In this document: in pieces, positions 1-5,838 of the stretch | How positions within the stretch are numbered: position 1 is the stretch's first letter | Layout: each line of letters opens with the position of its first letter | Source of the DNA: Rhizobium sp. | GTDB lineage: Bacteria; Pseudomonadota; Alphaproteobacteria; Rhizobiales; Rhizobiaceae | Assembly: GCA_003501385.1 (NCBI GenBank) | Contig: DNPN01000193.1 | Coordinates: forward strand, 7,623 to 14,547 | DNA: 6,925 nucleotides | Direction: 5' to 3' | Made by a program: the position numbers and the translations under genes | The notes under the pieces: model-generated | Told to the model about the DNA's origin: nothing | The model's database searches: none | Seen by the model: the letters and a program-made list of their open reading frames with translations, nothing else

Positions 1-1483
1 GTTCATGGCGATCCTCGACATCCAGGTGGTGTCGTCGTCGCTGAGCGAGATCCAGGCGGGCCTCGGCGCCGGGTCGGATGAAATCAGCTGGGTGCAGACG
101 GCCTATCTGATTGCCGAAGTGATCATGATCCCGCTGTCAGGGATTCTGGCACGGATTCTCTCAACACGGGTGCTGTTCACGTTGGCGGCGGCAGGGTTTA
201 CCCTGTCGAGCGCGCTGGCGGCCACGGCCACCGACATCAACCAGATGATCGCCTACCGTGCCATTCAGGGCTTTATCGGCGGTGGCATGATTCCGTCTGT
301 GTTTGCTGCTGCCTTTACCATTTTCCCACCCTCAAAGCGCAGTTTTGTGTCGCCGCTGATTGGTCTGGTGGCAACACTTGCGCCAACCATTGGCCCAACC
401 GTTGGTGGCTATATCAGCCATGCCATGTCGTGGCACTGGCTGTTTTTGATCAACGTGGTTCCCGGTATTATCGTCTCTTTGACCGTTTGGTCCTTTGTTG
501 ATTTCGACAAACCGGACAAATCTTTGATGGCGAAATTTGACTGGTGGGGTCTTTTGGGCATGGCGCTGTTTCTGGGTGCGATGGAGTATGTGCTGGAAGA
601 AGGCAACAGCAAAGACTGGTTCAGTGATGAGCGCATTGTGTGGGGTGCGATTGTCATGACGGCAGGCGGTTTGCTGTTTTTTTACCGCGCCTTCACCGCA
701 GAGCTGCCAATTGTTGATCTGAAAGCCTTTACCAATCGGAATTTTGCGTTCGGGTCGTTGTTTTCTTTTGTCATGGGTATCGGTCTTTATGGATTGACGT
801 ATCTCTACCCGCTCTACCTGTCACGGGTGCGCGGCTATGATAGTCTGGCCATCGGTGAGACCATGTTTGTCTCCGGCTTAGCGATGTTTCTGACGGCACC
901 CATTGCGGGCAGGCTTTCCGTCAAGCTTGATCCTCGTGTCATGATGGCCTGCGGCTTTGTCAGCTTCGGCGTCGGAACCTATATGGTGACGGGAATCACG
1001 GCGGACTGGGACTTTTACGAATTGCTCATTCCGCAAATCCTGCGCGGCTGTGGCCTGATGATCTGTATGGTGCCGATCAACAATATCGCACTGGGAACCT
1101 TGCCGCCGGAGCGCATCAAAAATGCATCGGGTCTTTATAACCTCACCCGTAATCTGGGTGGCGCGGTGGGCTTGGCAATTATCAACACCATGCTGACCCA
1201 GCGCACGGATGCCCATTATGCACGGCTGGTGGAGCATGTGAACTATAGCAATCCGGCCGCTGTGTCTTGGCTTGCGCAGGTCTCTGCCCGCCTTGGCAGC
1301 TTCGGTCTGGATGGTGATTCGGCCGCCTTGAAAAAGGTTGCAGGACTCGTCAACCAGCAGGCATGGATCATGGCCTTTATTGATGTTTTCCTTGGGCTCA
1401 CGTCGCTTTTTGTCATTCTGGCCTTAATGACGTCACTGATCAAAAAGCCATCCGCTGTGGTTCCGGCCGACGCTGGCCACTAA
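1..1483 (+). CDS. DHA2-family (EmrB/QacA-like) MFS multidrug efflux transporter, 5'-partial
   Basis: Inner-membrane proton-driven antiporter of the 14-helix DHA2 branch of the major facilitator superfamily, expected to export drugs or other toxic small molecules. The frame is open from position 2 (a Phe codon) into the Met codon at 5. In EmrB-like proteins this Phe-Met-Ala-x-Leu-Asp stretch lies inside the first membrane helix, so the true start is upstream and roughly the first 10-30 residues are missing. Numbering from Met at position 5, visible marks are LDIQVVSSSL (residues 4-13), the ISWVQTAYLIAE segment (27-38), YRAIQGFIGGGMIP (84-97) and the antiporter motif C, APTIGPTVGG (126-135), followed by WHWLFLINVVPG. 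Hydrophobic helices recur to the end. A soluble loop around residues 400-447 precedes the last helix (about 454-480), as in EmrB. A membrane-fusion EmrA-like partner is often encoded just upstream and would lie outside the window. The substrate cannot be read from sequence. Confidence 0.9.
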   Translation, partial: FMAILDIQVVSSSLSEIQAGLGAGSDEISWVQTAYLIAEVIMIPLSGILARILSTRVLFTLAAAGFTLSSALAATATDINQMIAYRAIQGFIGGGMIPSVFAAAFTIFPPSKRSFVSPLIGLVATLAPTIGPTVGGYISHAMSWHWLFLINVVPGIIVSLTVWSFVDFDKPDKSLMAKFDWWGLLGMALFLGAMEYVLEEGNSKDWFSDERIVWGAIVMTAGGLLFFYRAFTAELPIVDLKAFTNRNFAFGSLFSFVMGIGLYGLTYLYPLYLSRVRGYDSLAIGETMFVSGLAMFLTAPIAGRLSVKLDPRVMMACGFVSFGVGTYMVTGITADWDFYELLIPQILRGCGLMICMVPINNIALGTLPPERIKNASGLYNLTRNLGGAVGLAIINTMLTQRTDAHYARLVEHVNYSNPAAVSWLAQVSARLGSFGLDGDSAALKKVAGLVNQQAWIMAFIDVFLGLTSLFVILALMTSLIKKPSAVVPADAGH

Positions 1484-1499
1484 AGTCTGTGGGATTCAG

Positions 1500-1572
1500 A
1501 GAAATTTACCGATCCGCCGCCGAATAGCGTCTGTCAGGTTCTCTATGAACCCGACAGACGCTATAAATTTCT
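1500..1572 (+). terminator. Two-tier inverted repeat after the MFS gene, probable terminator
   Basis: The inner hairpin has twelve consecutive pairs (1524-1535 with 1553-1564), one A-C mismatch, then GGTT pairing with AACC around a short loop. An outer pair of 9-base arms, AGAAATTTA (1500-1508) and TAAATTTCT (1564-1572), flanks it with an asymmetric unpaired stretch on the left. It begins 17 bases after the MFS stop codon and no gene runs through it, which fits transcript termination. The following tract is only modestly T-rich, so an mRNA-stabilising hairpin or intergenic repeat unit is an alternative. Confidence 0.55.
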
Positions 1573-1634
1573 GTTTGAAGTCGTCTATTTGGCAAAGCTA
1601 GGCTGCACTTTTCCCTGAAGAACTCTTGCGCCCG

Positions 1635-1663
1635 CCGCATCCCCGATGCAGCGGTTTCTTTTT
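1635..1663 (+). terminator. Possible second terminator or leader attenuator: weak hairpin plus T-rich run
   Basis: CCGC at 1635-1638 can pair with GCGG at 1651-1654; alternatively GCAT (1637-1640) pairs with ATGC (1646-1649). The hairpin is followed directly by TTTCTTTTT (1655-1663). The stem is short and has competing pairings, so this is a weak call. It could back up the stronger hairpin upstream, or end a short leader transcript before the regulator gene. Confidence 0.3.
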
Positions 1664-1668
1664 GGCAT

Positions 1669-1692
1669 TTTTTGAGGTACGTACATCAGAAA
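1669..1692. promoter_or_regulatory. Candidate LacI-family operator upstream of the regulator/xylBA unit
   Basis: A 24-bp inverted repeat centred on a CG step (1680/1681), with 10 of 12 symmetric pairs matching. The core is GTAC-GTAC (1677-1684), flanked by TGA (1673-1675) and TCA (1686-1688), with AT-rich ends. Even symmetry around a central CG is typical of LacI-family operators. It lies 82 bp before the regulator start, where autoregulation would act. A TTGGCA element (1662-1667, five of six matches to a -35 box) overlaps its upstream side, but I see no convincing -10 box. Confidence 0.45.
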
Positions 1693-1764
1693 TATGTTTA
1701 CGCCTTTCGTCCGATCGGCTACAGGAGTGGGGCAGCGGTGTTCGTCAGAGAAAACTGCGCTCTT

Positions 1765-1772
1765 GGGAGAGG
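1765..1772 (+). promoter_or_regulatory. Ribosome binding site deciding the regulator start
   Basis: The purine-rich GGGAGAGG lies just before ATG 1775. The alternative in-frame ATG at 1694 would add 27 residues not expected of a LacI-family protein and has no comparable site in front of it. ATG 1775 places the helix-turn-helix at residue 4, which is normal for the family. Confidence 0.6.
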
Positions 1773-1774
1773 TG

Positions 1775-2800
1775 ATGAAGCCAACCGTTCACAGCATCGC
1801 CAGCCACGCCGGTGTCAGCCTTGCAACGGTGGACCGCGTGCTGAACGCCCGCCCCGGCGTGAGCGCCAGAACACGGGCGCGGGTTGAGGCTGCGGTGGAA
1901 GCGCTGGGTTTTGTGCGCGATGTGGCGGCGGCCAATCTGGCCAAGGGGCGCATTTATCCTTTCACGTTTATTCTCCCTGCCAATGACAATTCCTTCATGC
2001 GGGATTTGCGCCAGCAGGTGCAGGAGGCCGCCAGCCGGGCAGGCGTGGAGCGCACCCGAATTGAGATTATCGATGTGCCAGCCTTTGATGCTACCAGATT
2101 GGTGGCGGCACTGGAGCAGGCGGCGGCTGCCAAACCCGCAGGCGTGGCACTGGTTGCTGTTGATGCGCCGGAGGTGGTGGAAGCTGTCGCGCGGCTGCGA
2201 AAGGAAGGTGTGCCTGTGGTGACGCTGGTGTCAGACCTTGCAGGCGCGGAACGCGATCATTTTGCTGGCATTGACAATATCGCCGCCGGGCGCACAGCGG
2301 CCAGTTTGCTGGGGAGGTTTTTGCGTTGGCGCGAAGGGGCCGTTGGCATTTTGGCGGGTTCCATGCTGGTGCGCGACCACCGCGAGCGGTTTGAGGGATT
2401 TTGCGCCGTGATGGCAGAGCAGTTTCCCGCGCTGAGATTGCTGTCGGTGCTGGAGGGGCGCGATGATCCAGTCCGGGTTGAAGCCTTGTTGCGTGAGCAG
2501 TTCGTCCAATCGGCTGACATGATTGGCCTCTATAGTCTGGGCGCGGGCAATCGTGGTCTGGTGCGGGCGCTGGAAGCCTTGGATGCGGGCAGACGCCCCG
2601 CCGTGATTGCCCATGAATTGACTGCGACCACGCGGGCCGCGCTGGAAGCAGGATTGATGGATGCCGTGCTCAATCAGGATGCGGGCCATGAGGTGCGCAG
2701 TGCCATCCGGGTGCTGAAGGCCAAGGCCGATGGTGCTGCCGTGGTGGCCGCGCAGGAGCGGATTCGGATCGACATATTTTTGAAGGATAACCTGCCCTGA
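1775..2800 (+). CDS. LacI-family transcriptional regulator, probable repressor of the xylose genes
   Basis: Cytoplasmic DNA-binding regulator of 341 residues, the usual LacI-family length. The N-terminal helix-turn-helix covers residues 4-24, TVHSIASHAGVSLATVDRVLN in two overlapping pieces (TVHSIASHAGV, VSLATVDRVLN). A linker follows with hinge Leu55, aligning with the LacI leucine that wedges into the central CpG of the operator. Residues about 60-335 form a periplasmic-binding-protein-like sugar-sensing domain (FTFILPANDNSF at 63-74, VALVAVDAPE, HFAGIDNIAAGRTAA at 162-176, GILAGS). The segment at 241-280 (MIGLYSLGAGNRG) also fits this fold. Position 20 is Asp where LacI itself has Ser21. 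The gene lies 30 bp upstream of xylB on the same strand, so it is probably first in the operon and controls itself and xylBA. Xylose or xylulose as inducer is inferred from context only. Unlike E. coli XylR, which is AraC-type, this is a LacI-type protein. Confidence 0.9.
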   Translation: MKPTVHSIASHAGVSLATVDRVLNARPGVSARTRARVEAAVEALGFVRDVAAANLAKGRIYPFTFILPANDNSFMRDLRQQVQEAASRAGVERTRIEIIDVPAFDATRLVAALEQAAAAKPAGVALVAVDAPEVVEAVARLRKEGVPVVTLVSDLAGAERDHFAGIDNIAAGRTAASLLGRFLRWREGAVGILAGSMLVRDHRERFEGFCAVMAEQFPALRLLSVLEGRDDPVRVEALLREQFVQSADMIGLYSLGAGNRGLVRALEALDAGRRPAVIAHELTATTRAALEAGLMDAVLNQDAGHEVRSAIRVLKAKADGAAVVAAQERIRIDIFLKDNLP

Positions 2801-2815
2801 CATGTGTGAGGCAGG
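2791..2815. other. Short inverted repeat at the regulator stop codon
   Basis: CCTGCC (2791-2796) is complementary to GGCAGG (2810-2815) across a 13-base loop containing the palindrome ACATGT (2800-2805). It spans the regulator stop and ends just before the xylB ribosome binding site GGAGG (2819-2823). It could be a weak operator half pair or an mRNA hairpin affecting the relative expression of the regulator and xylB. It may also be chance. Confidence 0.25.
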
Positions 2816-2830
2816 AATGGAGGAAACACC

Positions 2831-4279
2831 ATGTATCTCGGATTGGACCTCGGCACATCGGGCGTGAAAGCCCTGCTGATTGATGGGGATCAGCGGGTTA
2901 TCGGCTCAGGCCATGGGGCGCTGACGGTCTCGCGCCCGCATTCCGGCTGGTCTGAACAGGCCCCTGCCGATTGGATCAAGGCCACGCAAGCGGCGATTGC
3001 GGAGCTGAAAGCCAGCTTTGCCAAAGAATTTGCAGCCGTTAAAGGCATCGGCCTTTCAGGCCATATGCATGGTGCCACCTTGATTGGTGCCGATGACGCC
3101 GTTTTGCGGTCCTGTATTTTGTGGAACGACACGCGCTCCTATCAGGAAGCCGCAGCACTGGATGCTGATCCCCGGTTTCGCACGATCACCGGAAACATCG
3201 TGTTTCCGGGCTTTACCGCGCCCAAGCTGGCGTGGGTGAAAAACAATGAGCCCGAGATTTTTGGCCGTGTCGCCAAGGTTCTGTTGCCTAAGGATTATCT
3301 AAGGCTGTGGCTGACGGGCGAATATCTCTCCGATATGTCGGATTCAGCGGGCACGTCATGGCTGGATACGGGCAAGCGGGCGTGGTCGTCGGAACTTCTG
3401 GCGGCAACGGACTTGACCGAAAAACAAATGCCGGGATTGGTGGAGGGCACCGCACAGGCGGGCACTTTGCGCGGTGAACTGGCGGCTGAATGGGGGCTTG
3501 GTGCGGGCGTTGTTGTTGCGGGTGGCGCTGGCGACAATGCGGCCTCGGCCTGCGGCATGGGCACGGTGGCAGAGGGGCACGCCTTCGTCTCGCTCGGCAC
3601 ATCCGGCGTGCTGTTTGCGGCCAATAGCTCCTATCTTCCCAAGCCGGAAAGTGCCGTGCATGCGTTTTGCCATGCGCTGCCTAGCACCTGGCATCAGATG
3701 GGGGTGATCCTGTCGGCCACCGATGCGCTCAACTGGTATTCATCGATCAGCGGCAAATCGCCGGGTGATCTCACCGCTGAACTGGGCGATGATCTGAAAG
3801 CGCCAAGCGGCGTCACCTTCCTGCCTTACCTATCCGGCGAACGCACACCGCATAATGATGCCGCCATCCGTGGCGCTTTCATTGGTCTTGGTCATGAATC
3901 CAGCCGTGTTGTGCTGACGCAAGCCGTGCTGGAAGGCGTCAGTTTTGCCATCCGCGACAGTCTTGAAGCGCTGAAAGCGGCAGGCACCTCCTTGTCACGG
4001 GTCACAGCCATCGGCGGCGGCTCTCGCTCGCGCTATTGGCTGGCATCGATTGCAACCGCGCTGGGCATCCCGGTGGATATTCCGGCCGATGGCGACTTTG
4101 GCGCAGCCTTCGGGGCCGCCCGTCTGGGGCTAATTGCCGCCACCGGGGCTGATCCTTTGGCCGTGTGCTCCGCGCCTGCAACGGAAGCGGTGGTGGAGCC
4201 GGTAGCGGCCCTGCAAGAGGGCTATGAGGTGGCCTATCAGCGCTACCGGGCGCTCTATCCGGCCATCAAGTCGCTTTGA
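2831..4279 (+). CDS. xylB: Xylulokinase XylB (ATP: D-xylulose 5-phosphotransferase)
   Basis: Cytoplasmic FGGY-family sugar kinase of 482 residues, close to the 484 of E. coli XylB. It phosphorylates D-xylulose to xylulose 5-phosphate, the second step of the isomerase route of xylose use. Visible motifs are the N-terminal phosphate loop LGLDLGTSGVK (residues 3-13), LSGHMHGAT (75-83) with the Met79-His80 pair characteristic of xylulokinases, ILWNDTR (96-102), and GNIVFPGFTAPKLAW (121-135). GGAGDNAASACGMG (231-244) carries the catalytic-base Asp235. The C-terminal ATP-binding signatures are SLGTSGVLF (254-262), PYLSGERTP (332-340) and AIGGGSRSRYW (393-403). ATG 2831 is preceded by GGAGG (2819-2823) at a 7-base spacing. 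With 30 bp separating it from the regulator and 50 bp from xylA, it is the middle gene of one transcription unit. Confidence 0.97.
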   Translation: MYLGLDLGTSGVKALLIDGDQRVIGSGHGALTVSRPHSGWSEQAPADWIKATQAAIAELKASFAKEFAAVKGIGLSGHMHGATLIGADDAVLRSCILWNDTRSYQEAAALDADPRFRTITGNIVFPGFTAPKLAWVKNNEPEIFGRVAKVLLPKDYLRLWLTGEYLSDMSDSAGTSWLDTGKRAWSSELLAATDLTEKQMPGLVEGTAQAGTLRGELAAEWGLGAGVVVAGGAGDNAASACGMGTVAEGHAFVSLGTSGVLFAANSSYLPKPESAVHAFCHALPSTWHQMGVILSATDALNWYSSISGKSPGDLTAELGDDLKAPSGVTFLPYLSGERTPHNDAAIRGAFIGLGHESSRVVLTQAVLEGVSFAIRDSLEALKAAGTSLSRVTAIGGGSRSRYWLASIATALGIPVDIPADGDFGAAFGAARLGLIAATGADPLAVCSAPATEAVVEPVAALQEGYEVAYQRYRALYPAIKSL

Positions 4280-4317
4280 TCGGTCGGGGATTTACCATTT
4301 ATGATCTATACAAAACC

Positions 4318-4322
4318 GGAGG
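4318..4322 (+). promoter_or_regulatory. Ribosome binding site deciding the xylA start
   Basis: A perfect GGAGG lies 7 bases before ATG 4330. The frame is open further upstream to a TTG at 4276, which would add 18 residues and overlap the xylB stop, but that start has no such site and the added residues are not part of the family N-terminus. Confidence 0.75.
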
Positions 4323-4329
4323 AAAACCC

Positions 4330-5637
4330 ATGAGCACAGGCTTTTTTGGTGATATCACCAAAATTAAATTTGAGGGCGAGGGCAGCACCAATCCGCTGGC
4401 ATTTCGCCACTATAACCCCGATGAAGTGGTGTTGGGCAAGCGGATGGAAGACCATTTGCGCTTTGCCATTGCCTATTGGCACACATTTGTCTGGCCGGGT
4501 ACGGACCCGTTTGGCGGCAACACGTTTGAGCGTCCGTGGTTCAAGGATTCGATGGAAGCTGCCAAGCTGAAAGCCGATGTGGCGTTTGAGTTCTTCCAGT
4601 TGCTCGGCACGCCTTATTATTGCTTCCACGATGCCGATGTGCGTCCGGAAGGCGCAAATTTTGCGGAAAACACCAAGAACCTCAACGAGATCGTTGAGTA
4701 TTTCGCTGAAAAGCAGGCCGCCACTGGCGTTAAGCTGTTGTGGGGTACGGCCAATATGTTCTCGCATCGCCGCTATATGTCCGGTGCCGCCACCAATCCC
4801 GATCCCGATGTGTTTGCCTTTGCTGCGGCGACGGTGAAGACCTGCCTTGATGCCACCCAGAAGCTTGCTGGCGAAAACTACGTGCTCTGGGGCGGTCGTG
4901 AAGGCTATGAAACGCTGCTCAACACCGATCTCAAGCAGGAACTGGACCATATGGGCCGCTTCCTTAACATGGTGGTGGAGTATAAGCACAAGATTGGCTT
5001 CAAGGGTGCCATTCTGATCGAGCCAAAGCCACAAGAGCCTTCCAAGCATCAGTATGATTATGATGTGGCCACCGTCTACGGCTTCCTCAAGACCTATGGT
5101 CTGGAGAAGGAAGTGAAGGTCAATATCGAGCAGGGCCACGCCATTCTGGCCGGCCATACGTTTGAGCATGAGCTGGCGCTGGCCAATGCGCTTGGCATTT
5201 TCGGCTCCATCGACATGAACCGCAATGACTATCAGTCCGGCTGGGATACCGACCAGTTCCCCAACAATGTGCCGGAAATGGCGCTGGCCTATTATCAGGT
5301 GCTGCAAGCAGGCGGCTTCACAAGCGGCGGTACCAATTTCGACAGCAAGCTGCGTCGTCAGTCCATCGATCCTGCTGATCTGCTGATCGGCCATATCGGT
5401 GGCATGGACGCTTGCGCCCGTGGCCTCAAGGCGGCGGCGAAAATGGTGGAAGACAAGGCTTTGTCGGCACCGTTGGAAGCCCGCTACGCAGGCTGGAACG
5501 CGGCTTCTGCCAAGGACATGCTGGCCAGCGGCACGCTGGAAAGCATCGCTGCACGGGTGGAGAAGGAAAATATCAATCCACAGCCCGTTTCCGGCAAGCA
5601 GGAGCTTTTGGAAAACGTGGTCAATCGCTACGTTTAA
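4330..5637 (+). CDS. xylA: D-xylose isomerase XylA (xylose = xylulose)
   Basis: Cytoplasmic metal-dependent TIM-barrel isomerase of 435 residues, converting D-xylose to D-xylulose. Length and motifs fit the long (class II, E. coli-type, about 440 residues) xylose isomerases. Signatures present are FHDADVRPEG (99-108) with catalytic His100 and Asp103, and LWGGREGYETL (186-196). The metal and substrate ligands are Glu231 and Lys233 in IEPKPQEPSKHQYDYD (230-245), Glu267 and His270 in NIEQGHA (265-271), and Asp295 in SIDMNRND (293-300). Asp306 and Asp308 in GWDTDQFP (304-311) and Asp338 in NFDSKLRRQS (336-345) complete the site. These numbers are one less than the E. coli residues I recall, so the active site appears intact. 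The gene follows xylB by 50 bp, an order (regulator, B, A) opposite to E. coli xylAB. A strong hairpin follows the stop codon and probably ends the transcript. Confidence 0.97.
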   Translation: MSTGFFGDITKIKFEGEGSTNPLAFRHYNPDEVVLGKRMEDHLRFAIAYWHTFVWPGTDPFGGNTFERPWFKDSMEAAKLKADVAFEFFQLLGTPYYCFHDADVRPEGANFAENTKNLNEIVEYFAEKQAATGVKLLWGTANMFSHRRYMSGAATNPDPDVFAFAAATVKTCLDATQKLAGENYVLWGGREGYETLLNTDLKQELDHMGRFLNMVVEYKHKIGFKGAILIEPKPQEPSKHQYDYDVATVYGFLKTYGLEKEVKVNIEQGHAILAGHTFEHELALANALGIFGSIDMNRNDYQSGWDTDQFPNNVPEMALAYYQVLQAGGFTSGGTNFDSKLRRQSIDPADLLIGHIGGMDACARGLKAAAKMVEDKALSAPLEARYAGWNAASAKDMLASGTLESIAARVEKENINPQPVSGKQELLENVVNRYV

Positions 5638-5647
5638 TCAACGTCTT

Positions 5648-5717
5648 GCTCAACGCTTCGCCACCCTCGGGCCTGTCCCGAGGGTCTGCTGCGGGCCGGG
5701 GCGTTGAGCTTGCTTTT
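5648..5717 (+). terminator. Nested hairpin after xylA: terminator and/or rhizobial palindromic repeat
   Basis: The outer arms GCTCAACGC (5648-5656) and GCGTTGAGC (5701-5709) match perfectly, and the stem can extend four more pairs, two of them G-U. Inside is a second perfect 9-bp stem, ACCCTCGGG (5663-5671) with CCCGAGGGT (5677-5685), around a 5-base loop. TTTT follows at 5714-5717 and another TTTT at 5722-5725. The position just after xylA suits a factor-independent terminator. The inner CCCTCGGG/CCCGAGGG core resembles a palindromic repeat I recall as common between rhizobial genes, so both readings may hold. Confidence 0.6.
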
Positions 5718-5758
5718 AAAATTTTGCGGCCGCAGATTTTCTTTTTTACATTTTCGGT

Positions 5759-5777
5759 CTCTGAAACCGCTTCACAG
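5759..5777. promoter_or_regulatory. Operator-like palindrome overlapping a candidate -35 box
   Basis: An odd-length inverted repeat centred on C5768, with seven of nine symmetric pairs matching: CT-TGAA on the left and TTCA-AG on the right, around a short centre. It overlaps the TTCACA element (5771-5776) proposed as the -35 box of the following gene, a position where a bound repressor would block polymerase. The binding protein is unknown. Confidence 0.35.
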
Positions 5778-5799
5778 CTGAGAGAGAATTGCTTACACC
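5771..5799 (+). promoter_or_regulatory. Candidate sigma-70-type promoter for the TIM-barrel gene
   Basis: TTCACA (5771-5776) matches the -35 consensus at five of six positions. At a 17-base spacing lies TACACC (5794-5799), a poor -10 match (three of six). Initiation would be near 5806, giving a leader of about 33 bases that contains the ribosome binding site. The -10 box is weak, as expected if an activator is needed or if the promoter lies elsewhere. Confidence 0.3.
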
Positions 5800-5817
5800 T
5801 ACTGCAACGTTTCAGTA
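5800..5817. promoter_or_regulatory. LacI-family-like operator before the TIM-barrel gene
   Basis: An 18-bp inverted repeat with eight of nine symmetric pairs matching: TACTG and CAGTA arms around a central AACGTT, with its centre at the CG step 5808/5809. Even symmetry with AACGTT at the centre is the classic LacI/GalR operator form. It spans the transcription start predicted from the candidate promoter and sits 22 bp before the start codon. The arms differ from those of the 1669-1692 palindrome, so the two sites may serve different regulators. Confidence 0.45.
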
Positions 5818-5838
5818 TCATTTTGGAGGAGATGCATA

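Noticed and set aside
1..780. GC drop within the MFS gene, from about 63% at 1-60 to about 42% at 721-780, as a sign of recombination
   Set aside because: The low-GC stretch codes for Phe- and Leu-rich membrane helices, which explains much of the change; the reading frame and family motifs are continuous.
1694..1774. Upstream extension of the regulator to ATG 1694, and a second 71-codon frame at 1672-1887
   Set aside because: ATG 1775 has a good ribosome binding site and gives the standard LacI-family N-terminus; the other frame overlaps the helix-turn-helix coding region and resembles no known protein.
4265..4280. Small hairpin ATCAAG/TTTGAT at the xylB stop as a terminator
   Set aside because: The stem is short and AT-rich with one G-U pair and no T run; xylA follows closely and is probably co-transcribed.
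4276..4329. Upstream extension of xylA to a TTG start overlapping the xylB stop
   Set aside because: No ribosome binding site, 18 extra residues unlike the family N-terminus, and a perfect GGAGG before ATG 4330.
4306..5394. Long open frame of 362 codons on the minus strand within xylA
   Set aside because: It is the antisense shadow of a fully conserved xylose isomerase; its composition is typical of an antisense reading, with no domain signature recognised.
5792..5821. CTTACA (5792-5797) and TATCAT (5816-5821) as a promoter with 18-base spacing
   Set aside because: Initiation would fall at about 5828, inside the ribosome binding site GGAGGAG (5825-5831), so the message would lose it.
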